This document shows, one piece after another, positions 19,020 through 26,700 of a stretch of DNA of 31,293 nt. The notes under the pieces were generated by a model that did no database searches, was not told the DNA's origin, and saw only the letters and a list, made by a program, of their open reading frames with translations. The stretch's first letter is position 1. Each line of letters begins with the position of its first letter. The position numbers and the translations under genes are program-made. The DNA is from Streptococcus sp. (lineage in GTDB: Bacteria > Bacillota > Bacilli > Lactobacillales > Streptococcaceae). The stretch spans positions 1-31,293 of the forward strand of contig NZ_JAPJPF010000020.1 of the NCBI RefSeq assembly GCF_030825805.1, written 5' to 3'.

Positions 19020-20432
19020 ATGACAGAAGAAAGAGTAGAACCAAAACCAATTGATCTTGGTGAATATAAATTTGGCTTTCACGATGATGTAGATCCAATC
19101 TTGTCAACAGGAAAAGGGTTGAATGAATCGGTTATTCGCGAGTTGTCTGCTGCGAAAAATGAGCCGGAATGGATGCTGGAGTTCCGTTTGAAGTCTTATG
19201 AAGCATTTAAAAAAATGCCGATGCAAACTTGGGGAGCGGACTTGTCAGATATTGATTTTGATGATTTGATTTATTATCAAAAACCATCTGATAAACCTGC
19301 ACGTAGCTGGGATGAAGTGCCTGAAAAAATTAAGGAAACATTCGAACGGATTGGTATTCCAGAAGCAGAGCGTGCTTACCTGGCCGGAGCAGCTGCTCAG
19401 TATGAGTCTGAAGTAGTTTACCATAATATGAAGGAAGAATTCCAAAAGCTAGGAATTATCTTTACGGACACAGATTCGGCTTTGAAGGAATATCCAGACT
19501 TGTTTAAGCAATACTTTGCTAAGTTGGTACCTCCAACGGATAATAAGTTGGCAGCCCTCAACTCAGCTGTTTGGTCAGGTGGGACCTTTATCTATGTACC
19601 GAAGGGTGTAAAGGTCGATGTTCCTTTGCAGACCTACTTCCGGATTAATAATGAAAATACAGGTCAGTTTGAGCGGACTTTGATTATTGTTGATGAAGGC
19701 GCTAGCGTCCATTATGTAGAAGGATGTACAGCACCGACTTATTCAAGCAATAGCCTGCACGCAGCCATTGTCGAAATTTTTGCCTTGGATGGCGCTTATA
19801 TGCGTTACACGACCATCCAAAACTGGTCCGACAATGTCTATAACTTGGTAACCAAAAGGGCCAAAGCGACCAAAGATGCGACAGTTGAATGGATCGATGG
19901 AAACCTTGGGGCTAAAACGACCATGAAATACCCGTCTGTTTATCTGGATGGAGAAGGCGCGCGTGGGACTATGCTTTCTATCGCCTTTGCAAATGCGGGG
20001 CAACACCAAGATACAGGTGCTAAAATGATCCACAATGCTCCACATACCAGCTCTTCAATCGTCTCAAAATCCATCGCGAAAGGTGGAGGAAAGGTTGACT
20101 ACCGTGGACAAGTGACCTTCAATAAAGATTCAGCGAAATCTGTCAGTCACATTGAGTGTGATACCATTATCATGGATGACTTATCTGCGTCAGATACCAT
20201 TCCATTTAATGAAATCCATAACTCGCAAGTTGCTTTGGAGCACGAAGCTAAGGTTTCTAAGATTTCTGAAGAGCAACTCTATTACCTCATGAGCCGTGGT
20301 TTATCAGAATCAGAAGCGACTGAAATGATCGTCATGGGATTTGTAGAGCCTTTCACTAAAGAACTTCCAATGGAATATGCAGTTGAGCTCAACCGCTTGA
20401 TTAGCTATGAAATGGAAGGATCTGTCGGTTAG
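19020..20432 (+). CDS. sufB: Fe-S cluster assembly protein SufB
   Basis: Main scaffold subunit of SufBC2D, on which the nascent cluster forms. It has 470 residues, the standard length. It shows the N-terminal SufB-only segment ([19 protein letters not shown]) and [23 protein letters not shown], with Cys236 in [16 protein letters not shown]. Cys380 in [12 protein letters not shown] and Glu409 in LEHEAKVS match the residues that in E. coli SufB (Cys405, Glu434) are linked to cluster assembly. [20 protein letters not shown] closes the protein. It is separated from sufU by 145 bases and from the next gene by 19. Confidence 0.97.
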   Translation: MTEERVEPKPIDLGEYKFGFHDDVDPILSTGKGLNESVIRELSAAKNEPEWMLEFRLKSYEAFKKMPMQTWGADLSDIDFDDLIYYQKPSDKPARSWDEVPEKIKETFERIGIPEAERAYLAGAAAQYESEVVYHNMKEEFQKLGIIFTDTDSALKEYPDLFKQYFAKLVPPTDNKLAALNSAVWSGGTFIYVPKGVKVDVPLQTYFRINNENTGQFERTLIIVDEGASVHYVEGCTAPTYSSNSLHAAIVEIFALDGAYMRYTTIQNWSDNVYNLVTKRAKATKDATVEWIDGNLGAKTTMKYPSVYLDGEGARGTMLSIAFANAGQHQDTGAKMIHNAPHTSSSIVSKSIAKGGGKVDYRGQVTFNKDSAKSVSHIECDTIIMDDLSASDTIPFNEIHNSQVALEHEAKVSKISEEQLYYLMSRGLSESEATEMIVMGFVEPFTKELPMEYAVELNRLISYEMEGSVG

Positions 20433-20451
20433 GGGATAAAAGGAGAAGCAA

Positions 20452-21024
20452 ATGGGATTCTTAAAAAAATTATTTGGTAATATTGAAAAAGCGAATAAGG
20501 GCGAAATTCCTGTTGAGGAAATTGTTCCACCCTTTACAATTGATCTAGCAGAAGAAGCAGATGATTATTGGAGACAAATGGAACAAAATCTCTTGATCAA
20601 TGCTGTGAAGGCTGTTGGCGGTCCTGATAAAGCGGATCGTGCCTTTATGCTAGTGAATTTTAAGCCGGGTCAAGAAACATTTGATTTGTATTATCAAATC
20701 GATGGGAAATTAATTTCTTGGCAAGAATTGGATCCAGAACTTGTAGAAAAAATCCGCCTTCAACTCTTGCCTCAAGCACCAGCAGTGGCCCGTGCAGTCA
20801 ATGAAAATTACGAAGCTGCCAATGTTCCTGTGATTAGCTATGCCATGCTTCAATTAGAAACGGCGACCATGGCTTGGTTTGGTCGGAAGCTAACAACAGC
20901 TACACCTGAAGCTAGCTTATCTTTTGAAGAATTGGTAGCGGGTTGGCGTGCGGTGATTGAACAAGAAATCCCGACTCATCCAATAGACAGCGATACTGCT
21001 TTTCCTTATTTCGAAGTTCGATAG
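20452..21024 (+). CDS. Uncharacterised 190-residue protein at the end of the suf operon
   Basis: I do not recognise this family. It begins 19 bases after sufB with AAAAGGAG 6-7 bases before the ATG, and no terminator or promoter lies between, so it is very probably co-transcribed with suf. The N-terminus MGFLKKLFGNIEKANKG is basic and amphipathic; the rest is acidic and soluble-looking with no membrane segment. There are no cysteines at all, which argues against direct cluster or sulfur transfer. A central stretch FDLYYQIDGKLISWQEL looks like a small alpha/beta fold. It is closed by a strong terminator. A stress or polymorphic-immunity-like fold (DUF600/YezG-type) crossed my mind but is not supported. 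Confidence 0.75.
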   Translation: MGFLKKLFGNIEKANKGEIPVEEIVPPFTIDLAEEADDYWRQMEQNLLINAVKAVGGPDKADRAFMLVNFKPGQETFDLYYQIDGKLISWQELDPELVEKIRLQLLPQAPAVARAVNENYEAANVPVISYAMLQLETATMAWFGRKLTTATPEASLSFEELVAGWRAVIEQEIPTHPIDSDTAFPYFEVR

Positions 21025-21047
21025 AAGTTCTGTTGACAGGAATAAAA

Positions 21048-21083
21048 TAAACAAAAAAAGAGGGTGACCTCTTTTTTTGTTTA
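21048..21083. terminator. Bidirectional terminator between suf operon and dacA homologue
   Basis: A perfect 16 bp stem, 21048-21063 with 21068-21083, around a GTGA (GNRA-type) loop. The AGAGG/CCTCT core is flanked by A7 and T7, so it should work for both convergent units. Confidence 0.93.
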
Positions 21084-21090
21084 TGAGCAT

Positions 21091-22332
21091 TTATAGTTTT
21101 TCGTTGACGTAACGAACAAATTGATTCCACCACACCTTTAAGAAGAAACTTTTTTGGATATTTTCTCCGCTCACCATTTCCATACTAGGGGCTTTACCTT
21201 CGATATACCCTCGACCGATGGGTTCTGGATCAGTGTAGGTAAGGGTTCCGAGAGAAGTACCTTTCTTTATAGGAGCGCTAAATGAAGATTGGCTACTTTT
21301 AAAGGTGATTTTAGCTTCTGCTTGGCTTCCTTGTCGTTCGATCACGATGAAGTCATCCTTGGCAACAGCAGTGGCGTTTGTTTTCTTGCCATCGTGAACC
21401 GTTGATTTACTGTTGTTGTAAGCTTCGCCTTTGCTGACAATAAGGCTTGGAACGAAGTTTTGGCTCACATAATTCATCAGGTTGGCTGTTGCAACAAATC
21501 GTGCGTAAGGGTCACCATCGATTGCCTCAACACCAATGACAACGGTAATCATTCGAATCCCATTTTGATTGGTAGAAGCGACAAATGAGATCCCTCCTTT
21601 TTCGGAATTTCCAGTTTTTAGACCATCCACCCCAGCTCGATAGTTGGGCATGTTTTCCAGCATATAGTTGCTACTCTCCAATTGAATTCCAGCAAATTCT
21701 GCATGGGAGAGGGAGGTGATTTTTGTAACTTCAGGAAAGTCTTCTAGAAGATGTTTTGCGATGACTGCCACATCATAAGCGCTCAGCTTATTTTCGGTAT
21801 TTTTCTTTTTATTTTCCTCATCCCCATCAATGATAGATTGATTCAATCCACTAGCATTCACAATCGTCGCATCTGTAATTCCCCAATCTTTGAGCTTTGC
21901 TTTCATGAGCAGGACGAATTTTTCTTCGCTACCAGCTACTTTTTCAGCTAAGGCGATGGCGGCACTATTGGCGTTTGATACGAGGAGAGCAGTGAGCAGG
22001 TCCTTGACCTTGTATTTACGGGCTTCCATGGGAACGTTGCTGATTCCTTCAACAGCTGTCAGTTGATAGGCTTTATCAGAAATATCCACATCATCAGTTA
22101 AAGAGATTTTTCCTTGCTGAATGGCTTCGTAAACGAGATAAGTGGTCAAAAGGTTGTTGATTCCGCCAACCTCTTTTTTCTCATCACTATTTTTTTCGTA
22201 GAGTATTTTACCTGTTGTCCCATCGATCGCAATAGCATGCTGGGCTCCAAGGTCTAGGTCCTCCGCTTTTACAGGAGACGTACTGAGAAGCGCAAGCATT
22301 AGACAAAGAAGTAAGGTGATTATTTTTTTCAC
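21091..22332 (-). CDS. DacA/PBP3-like D-Ala-D-Ala carboxypeptidase homologue, catalytic motif lost
   Basis: A full-length 413-residue low-molecular-mass penicillin-binding protein homologue (peptidase S11). It has a signal peptide (1-23), an S11 domain (about 28-270), a C-terminal PBP5-like beta domain (about 290-390), and an amphipathic membrane anchor SFFLKVWWNQFVRYVNEKL, which I recall as matching pneumococcal PBP3. In active enzymes the SxxK motif sits in E-[IV]-A-S-I-T-K-L; here residues 54-61 read E-V-G-G-I-N-N-L, so both the nucleophile Ser (57) and general-base Lys (60) are replaced by Gly and Asn. The SxN motif is N120-A-N122, its Ser also lost. KTG is kept (239-241), though followed by Asn. 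The gene has no stop or frameshift, and its promoter and terminator are intact. It probably cannot hydrolyse D-Ala or acylate beta-lactams; a binding or structural role is inferred. Confidence 0.9.
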   Translation of the reverse strand: MKKIITLLLCLMLALLSTSPVKAEDLDLGAQHAIAIDGTTGKILYEKNSDEKKEVGGINNLLTTYLVYEAIQQGKISLTDDVDISDKAYQLTAVEGISNVPMEARKYKVKDLLTALLVSNANSAAIALAEKVAGSEEKFVLLMKAKLKDWGITDATIVNASGLNQSIIDGDEENKKKNTENKLSAYDVAVIAKHLLEDFPEVTKITSLSHAEFAGIQLESSNYMLENMPNYRAGVDGLKTGNSEKGGISFVASTNQNGIRMITVVIGVEAIDGDPYARFVATANLMNYVSQNFVPSLIVSKGEAYNNSKSTVHDGKKTNATAVAKDDFIVIERQGSQAEAKITFKSSQSSFSAPIKKGTSLGTLTYTDPEPIGRGYIEGKAPSMEMVSGENIQKSFFLKVWWNQFVRYVNEKL

Positions 22333-22364
22333 GTTTGAATCCTCGATTGTTTTTTGTCTCTACT

Positions 22365-22373
22365 ATTGTATCA
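22365..22373 (-). promoter_or_regulatory. Promoter of the dacA homologue (leftward, extended -10)
   Basis: On the minus strand, TGATACAAT (22373-22365) is an extended -10. The -35 region is weak. The leader to ATG 22332 is about 25 bases. Confidence 0.6.
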
Positions 22374-22447
22374 TAAAAGAAGGCAACTGCTCTAATCCTA
22401 TTTTGCTCTCTTAGGACTCGAAGGTCATAGGCAAATTTGAAAGATAG

Positions 22448-22476
22448 TTGGTAAAATGGAAGAAATAGTGTATAAT
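22448..22476 (+). promoter_or_regulatory. Promoter of the first oligopeptide-binding protein gene
   Basis: -35 TTGGTA (22448-22453), 17 bases, -10 TATAAT (22471-22476). It is divergent from the dacA-homologue promoter, about 80 bases apart. No good CodY box is seen here, unlike at the second gene. Confidence 0.75.
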
Positions 22477-22505
22477 GGTAGAAAACCTAACATAAGGAGA
22501 TAGTG

Positions 22506-24470
22506 ATGAAAGTAAATAAACGGTTCGTACTGGCCGGTGTTTCTCTAGCCAGCGCTCTTCTATTGACAGCCTGCGGTGGTGGAAGCAGCAATCAATCTAC
22601 TTATTCTTATATTTATTCAACAGATCCAAATACATTGGACTACATTGCATCGACTCGTACAACGACGTCTGATATTACAAGTAACCTTGTTGATGGTTTG
22701 TTAGAAAATGATAAATATGGAAATTTAATCCCAAGTTTGGCAGAAGACTGGACAGTTTCAGAAGATGGCTTGGTCTATACCTATAAACTTCGAAAAGATG
22801 CTAAATGGTACACGAGTGAAGGGGAAGAGTATGGTGCTGTAACAGCTCACGATTTTGTGACAGGAATCAAACATGCTGTGGAATCAAAATCAGAAGGTCT
22901 CTTCTTAATCCAAAACTCCATTAAAGGTTTGGATGCCTATGCCAAGGGTGAAACAACAGATTTCAAGACAGTTGGCGTGAAAGCCCTAGATGATTACACC
23001 GTTCAATATACCTTGGAACGCCCAGAAAGTTTTTGGAATTCTAAGACGACATCAGGCGTCCTTTTCCCAGTTAACGCAGCTTTCTTAGAATCTCAAGGAA
23101 AAGACTTTGGTTCTTTAAAACCAAGTAGTATTCTCTATAACGGTCCCTATTATTTGAAGAATTTAACTTCAAAATCTCAAATTGAACTTGTAAAAAATAA
23201 AGAATACTATGATGAAAAGAATGTTCATATTGATAATGTGAAGTTGACTTACAATGACGGATCAGATCCAGAATCAGTCATCAAGAAATTTGAGAATGGA
23301 CAATATTCATTTGCGACGGTAATGCCAAATAGCTCCACTTATAAGAGTGTGAAAAAGAAATTTGGTGATAATATTGTTTATGGTGTTCAATATGGTACAT
23401 CTTACTATCTAGGCTTCAACATCGATCGTCAGAAGTATAACCATACAGCCAAAACGACAGATGCTCAAAAATCGTCTACAAAACAAGCGATTTTAAATAA
23501 GGATTTCCGTCAAGCTGTCAACTTTGCCTTTGACCGTGAAGCCTATGCTGCACAAACATCTGGCGCAGATGCAGCGACCAAGATTCTTCGAAACACCTTG
23601 GTTCCACCGACTTTTGTTCAAGTAAATGGTGAAGAGTTCGGTAAGGTTGTTGAGAAACAATTGGTGACCTATGGGGATGAGTGGAAAGACGTAAATCTAG
23701 ATGATGCCCAAACCACTCTCTACAATCAAGAAAAAGCCAAGGCTGAATTTGCAAAAGCAAAAGAACAACTGCAAAAAGAAGGGGTACAATTCCCAATTCA
23801 TTTGGATTACGTTGTTAGTCAGACAGATAACAGTCAGGTACAACAAGCTAGCTCCTTCAAACAATCCGTAGAAGCTGTTCTTGGTGCAGACAATGTTGTC
23901 GTAGATATTCAGAAATTATCTGATGATGACTTTAACAATATTACCTACTTTACAGACACTGCTGCTGAGAAAGATTATGACCTTGCAGGCGGAGGATGGG
24001 TGCCAGACTACCAAGATCCATCTACTTATTTAGAGAGTTTAAGTCCTGTTAACGGTTCTGTTTTCTACTATCTAGGTGTGGATGCAGGCTCGAATAGCCC
24101 TGCTATTTCAGCAGTTGATTTTGGGAAGTATGCAGAGCTCTTAAAAGATGCCAATGCAGAAGTGAGTGACCAAGCTGTACGTTATGAGAAATACGCAGCT
24201 GCTCAAGCATGGCTAACCGATAGTTCTTTGATCTTGCCAACTGTTTCAAATGGTGGAACGCCAATGTTGCAACGGACTGTTCCGTATAGTCGTGCAGCTT
24301 CATGGGTTGGAACAAAAGGAACTGGAACCAACTATAAATATCTTGAACTTTCAGAAGAAGTCATCAAGACAAAGGATTACGATGCAAGTAAAGAAAAATG
24401 GTTGAAAGAAAAGGCTGAATCCAATAAAAAAGCCCAAGAAGAATTAAAGAACCACATCGAATCTAAATAG
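22506..24470 (+). CDS. Oligopeptide ABC transporter substrate-binding lipoprotein (AmiA/AliA type), copy 1
   Basis: Surface lipoprotein of the SBP_bac_5 family that captures peptides for the Ami/Opp permease downstream. It has 654 residues from ATG 22506 (AAGGAG 6 bases upstream); the GTG at 22503 is too close to be preferred. The lipobox LLTAC places the lipidated cysteine at residue 23. Family features are the opening STDPNTLDYI, the WTVSEDGLVYTYKLRKDAKW block (about 80-100) and NKDFRQAVNFAFDREAY (about 335-350). It shares most of its layout with the next gene, including the lysine-rich tail EKWLKEKAESNKKAQ, so the two are tandem paralogues. It has its own promoter and a hairpin after it, allowing independent control. 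In streptococci these proteins also import pheromone peptides; specificity cannot be read here. Confidence 0.93.
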   Translation: MKVNKRFVLAGVSLASALLLTACGGGSSNQSTYSYIYSTDPNTLDYIASTRTTTSDITSNLVDGLLENDKYGNLIPSLAEDWTVSEDGLVYTYKLRKDAKWYTSEGEEYGAVTAHDFVTGIKHAVESKSEGLFLIQNSIKGLDAYAKGETTDFKTVGVKALDDYTVQYTLERPESFWNSKTTSGVLFPVNAAFLESQGKDFGSLKPSSILYNGPYYLKNLTSKSQIELVKNKEYYDEKNVHIDNVKLTYNDGSDPESVIKKFENGQYSFATVMPNSSTYKSVKKKFGDNIVYGVQYGTSYYLGFNIDRQKYNHTAKTTDAQKSSTKQAILNKDFRQAVNFAFDREAYAAQTSGADAATKILRNTLVPPTFVQVNGEEFGKVVEKQLVTYGDEWKDVNLDDAQTTLYNQEKAKAEFAKAKEQLQKEGVQFPIHLDYVVSQTDNSQVQQASSFKQSVEAVLGADNVVVDIQKLSDDDFNNITYFTDTAAEKDYDLAGGGWVPDYQDPSTYLESLSPVNGSVFYYLGVDAGSNSPAISAVDFGKYAELLKDANAEVSDQAVRYEKYAAAQAWLTDSSLILPTVSNGGTPMLQRTVPYSRAASWVGTKGTGTNYKYLELSEEVIKTKDYDASKEKWLKEKAESNKKAQEELKNHIESK

Positions 24471-24507
24471 CTGGGATAGTAAGAACGCATAAGTTTATGT
24501 AGGGGAA

Positions 24508-24562
24508 GGAGCCACTAAAAAGGATTGATTTTTTAGACAGTCCTCCGCTTAGTGGCTCCTTT
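24508..24562 (+). terminator. Hairpin after binding protein gene 1 (terminator or attenuator)
   Basis: GGAGCCACTAA (24508-24518) pairs perfectly with TTAGTGGCTCC (24549-24559), followed by TTT. An inner AGGA/TCCT pairing is possible. The short T-run suggests partial termination. Confidence 0.7.
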
Positions 24563-24571
24563 CACTTGCCA

Positions 24572-24586
24572 AATATTCAGAAAATT
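24572..24586 (+). promoter_or_regulatory. Candidate CodY operator upstream of binding protein gene 2
   Basis: AATATTCAGAAAATT matches AATTTTCWGAAAATT at 14 of 15 positions and ends 3 bases before the -35 element, a good position for repression. Control of Ami/Opp systems by CodY is established in pneumococcus and lactococci. Confidence 0.75.
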
Positions 24587-24589
24587 TAG

Positions 24590-24618
24590 TTTACTTTTTT
24601 TCTCACTTATGCTATAAT
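24590..24618 (+). promoter_or_regulatory. Promoter of the second binding protein gene and permease operon
   Basis: -35 TTTACT (24590-24595), 17 bases, -10 TATAAT (24613-24618) with TGC upstream (extended -10). Confidence 0.85.
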
Positions 24619-24650
24619 TCTATCTAAATTCAATAAAATGGAGACTCAAA

Positions 24651-26636
24651 ATGAAAAAAAGTAAAGTTTTTGCATTTGCCGGAGTAACATTGCTCGCAGC
24701 AACTTTCCTTGCAGCATGTTCTGGCTCAAAAGATAGCAAGTCTGCATCAAAAAAAGATACAACGTATGGCTATGTTTATACAGATGATCCTACAACTTTG
24801 GATTACACCGTATCTTCAAAAGCTTCCGTACACGATATTACAACAAACGGTGTAGATGGTTTGTTGGAAAATGACAAATACGGAAACCTTGTGCCATCTA
24901 TTGCTGAAGATTGGTCTGTTTCAAAAGACGGTTTGACTTATACTTACAAAATCCGTAAGGGTGTTAAATGGTATGATGCCGACGGCGAAGAGCATGGTGA
25001 AGTAACAGCCCATGACTTTGTTACTGGATTGAAGCATGCGGCAGACAAGAAATCAGAATCTCTTCCATTGGTGAAAGACTCAATCAAAGGATTGAAAGAC
25101 TACTCAGAAGGAAAAATTTCAGACTTCTCTGAGGTTGGGGTCAAAGCAATAGATGATTATACACTTGAGTATACTTTGAATCAACCAGAAACTTTTTGGA
25201 ATTCAAAAACAACTAATGGAGTTCTTTTCCCAATTAGTACAGAATTCTTGAAGAGCAAGGGTGATGAATTTGGTCAACCAGGTAATGTCAAATCAATCTT
25301 GTTCAATGGTCCATTCCTTTTGAAATCAATCACTTCTAAATCAGAAATAACTTTTGAAAAGAACGAAGATTACTGGGATAAAGACAACGTTCATATTGAC
25401 AAGATTAAATTGTCTTATTATGATGGATCAGATCAAGATTCCATAGCGCGCGGTTTTAGCGATGGTTCATATACCAAGGCGCGTCTATACCCTGCTAGCT
25501 CTAACTTTGCGTCTGTTGAAGAAAAATACAAAGACAATATCTACAACACACAGCCTGGTTCTGGTGTCGCAGTCTTAGGTTTCAACATTGACCGTCAAGC
25601 CTACAACCATACTTCTAAAACATCAGATGAGCAGAAATCTTCTACGAAGAAAGCTATCTTGAACAAGGATTTCCGTCAAGCCATCACCTTTGCCTTGAAC
25701 CGCGAAAATTATTCAGCACAAGTTAATGGTAAAGAATACGCTAAGGCTGCTATTCGAAATATGTACACTGCACCTGCCTTTGTTCAAGTAAACGGTAAAG
25801 ACTTTGGTGATGTAGTAGCAGACAAGTTGCAAACTTATGGGGATCAATGGAGCGGTGTGAATCTTGCAGACAGTCAAAACGGACTCTATAGCAAGGAAAA
25901 AGCAAAAGCTCAGTTTGAAAAGGCAAAAGCTGAACTCCAAAAAGAGGGTGTTCAATTCCCAATCCACTTGGATGTTCCGGTTGCACAAAACTCAACAAAC
26001 TTTGTGTCACGGATGCAATCCTTCAAACAATCAGTTGAAGAAACACTTGGTACAGAAAACGTTGTTGTGGACCTTCAAATGATGGACCAAGATGAAGTCT
26101 TGAACATTACTCTTAACGTACCATCAGCTGCAGAAACTGACTGGGACCTTCAAGGACTTGTAGGATGGAATCCAGACTATGATGACCCATCTACTTACCT
26201 TGATACCTTGCAACCATCTTCTCCAGACCAAACTAAGACTTATCTTGGATTTGCTGGTGGTGTCGATAATGCCTCTGCTAAGGCTGTTGGCTTAGATGAA
26301 TATGCGAAGTTGCTTGATGATGCAGAAAAAGAAACCCTAGACGTAGTGACACGTTATGAAAAATTTGCAGCAGCGCAAGCTTGGTTAACAGATAGCGCAT
26401 TGGTAATTCCAACTATGACAAGCTCTGGTGCAGCTACAGTGGTTTCAAAAGTGGTTCCATTCTCTGAACCTTCATCACAAACAGGTAACAAAGGATCAAC
26501 TTATTTCAAATATGTTGAAATTCAAGATGAACCTGTCACTAAAAAACAATATGATCAAGCACGTGAAAAATGGTTGAAAGAAAAAGCTGAATCAAACAAG
26601 AAGGCTCAGCAAGATCTTGAAAAACACGTCAAATAA
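24651..26636 (+). CDS. amiA: Oligopeptide ABC transporter substrate-binding lipoprotein (AmiA type), copy 2
   Basis: A 661-residue SBP_bac_5 lipoprotein. The lipobox FLAAC puts the lipidated cysteine at residue 23. It has the same domain plan as the preceding paralogue (TDDPTTLDYTVSSK, WSVSKDGLTYTYKIRKGVKW, NKDFRQAITFALNRENY) but differs in many loops, so the pair probably differ in peptide preference. GGAG lies 7-8 bases before ATG 24651. It is placed directly before the permease genes, as amiA is in pneumococcus, which is why I give it that symbol. A partial terminator after it would keep binding protein in excess over permease. Likely CodY-controlled. Confidence 0.9.
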   Translation: MKKSKVFAFAGVTLLAATFLAACSGSKDSKSASKKDTTYGYVYTDDPTTLDYTVSSKASVHDITTNGVDGLLENDKYGNLVPSIAEDWSVSKDGLTYTYKIRKGVKWYDADGEEHGEVTAHDFVTGLKHAADKKSESLPLVKDSIKGLKDYSEGKISDFSEVGVKAIDDYTLEYTLNQPETFWNSKTTNGVLFPISTEFLKSKGDEFGQPGNVKSILFNGPFLLKSITSKSEITFEKNEDYWDKDNVHIDKIKLSYYDGSDQDSIARGFSDGSYTKARLYPASSNFASVEEKYKDNIYNTQPGSGVAVLGFNIDRQAYNHTSKTSDEQKSSTKKAILNKDFRQAITFALNRENYSAQVNGKEYAKAAIRNMYTAPAFVQVNGKDFGDVVADKLQTYGDQWSGVNLADSQNGLYSKEKAKAQFEKAKAELQKEGVQFPIHLDVPVAQNSTNFVSRMQSFKQSVEETLGTENVVVDLQMMDQDEVLNITLNVPSAAETDWDLQGLVGWNPDYDDPSTYLDTLQPSSPDQTKTYLGFAGGVDNASAKAVGLDEYAKLLDDAEKETLDVVTRYEKFAAAQAWLTDSALVIPTMTSSGAATVVSKVVPFSEPSSQTGNKGSTYFKYVEIQDEPVTKKQYDQAREKWLKEKAESNKKAQQDLEKHVK

Positions 26637-26648
26637 TCACCTTCATCA

Positions 26649-26680
26649 GAACTTTCTCTAATAGGGGAGAAAGTTCTTTT
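26649..26680 (+). terminator. Intra-operon hairpin between binding protein 2 and permease genes
   Basis: GAACTTTCTC (26649-26658) and GAGAAAGTTC (26667-26676) form a perfect 10 bp stem around 8 bases, followed by only TTTT. It fits a leaky terminator or mRNA-stabilising stem that sets the binding protein to permease ratio. Confidence 0.75.
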
Positions 26681-26700
26681 GAACATTAAAGGAACGGAAT

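Noticed and set aside
22145..22180. Sequencing error as explanation of the missing DacA catalytic residues
   Set aside because: Several in-frame substitutions are needed with no frame change, and the SxN serine, far away, is altered as well.
22503..22505. GTG 22503 as start of the first binding protein
   Set aside because: It is 3 bases from the AAGGAG site, while ATG 22506 has the better 6-base spacing.
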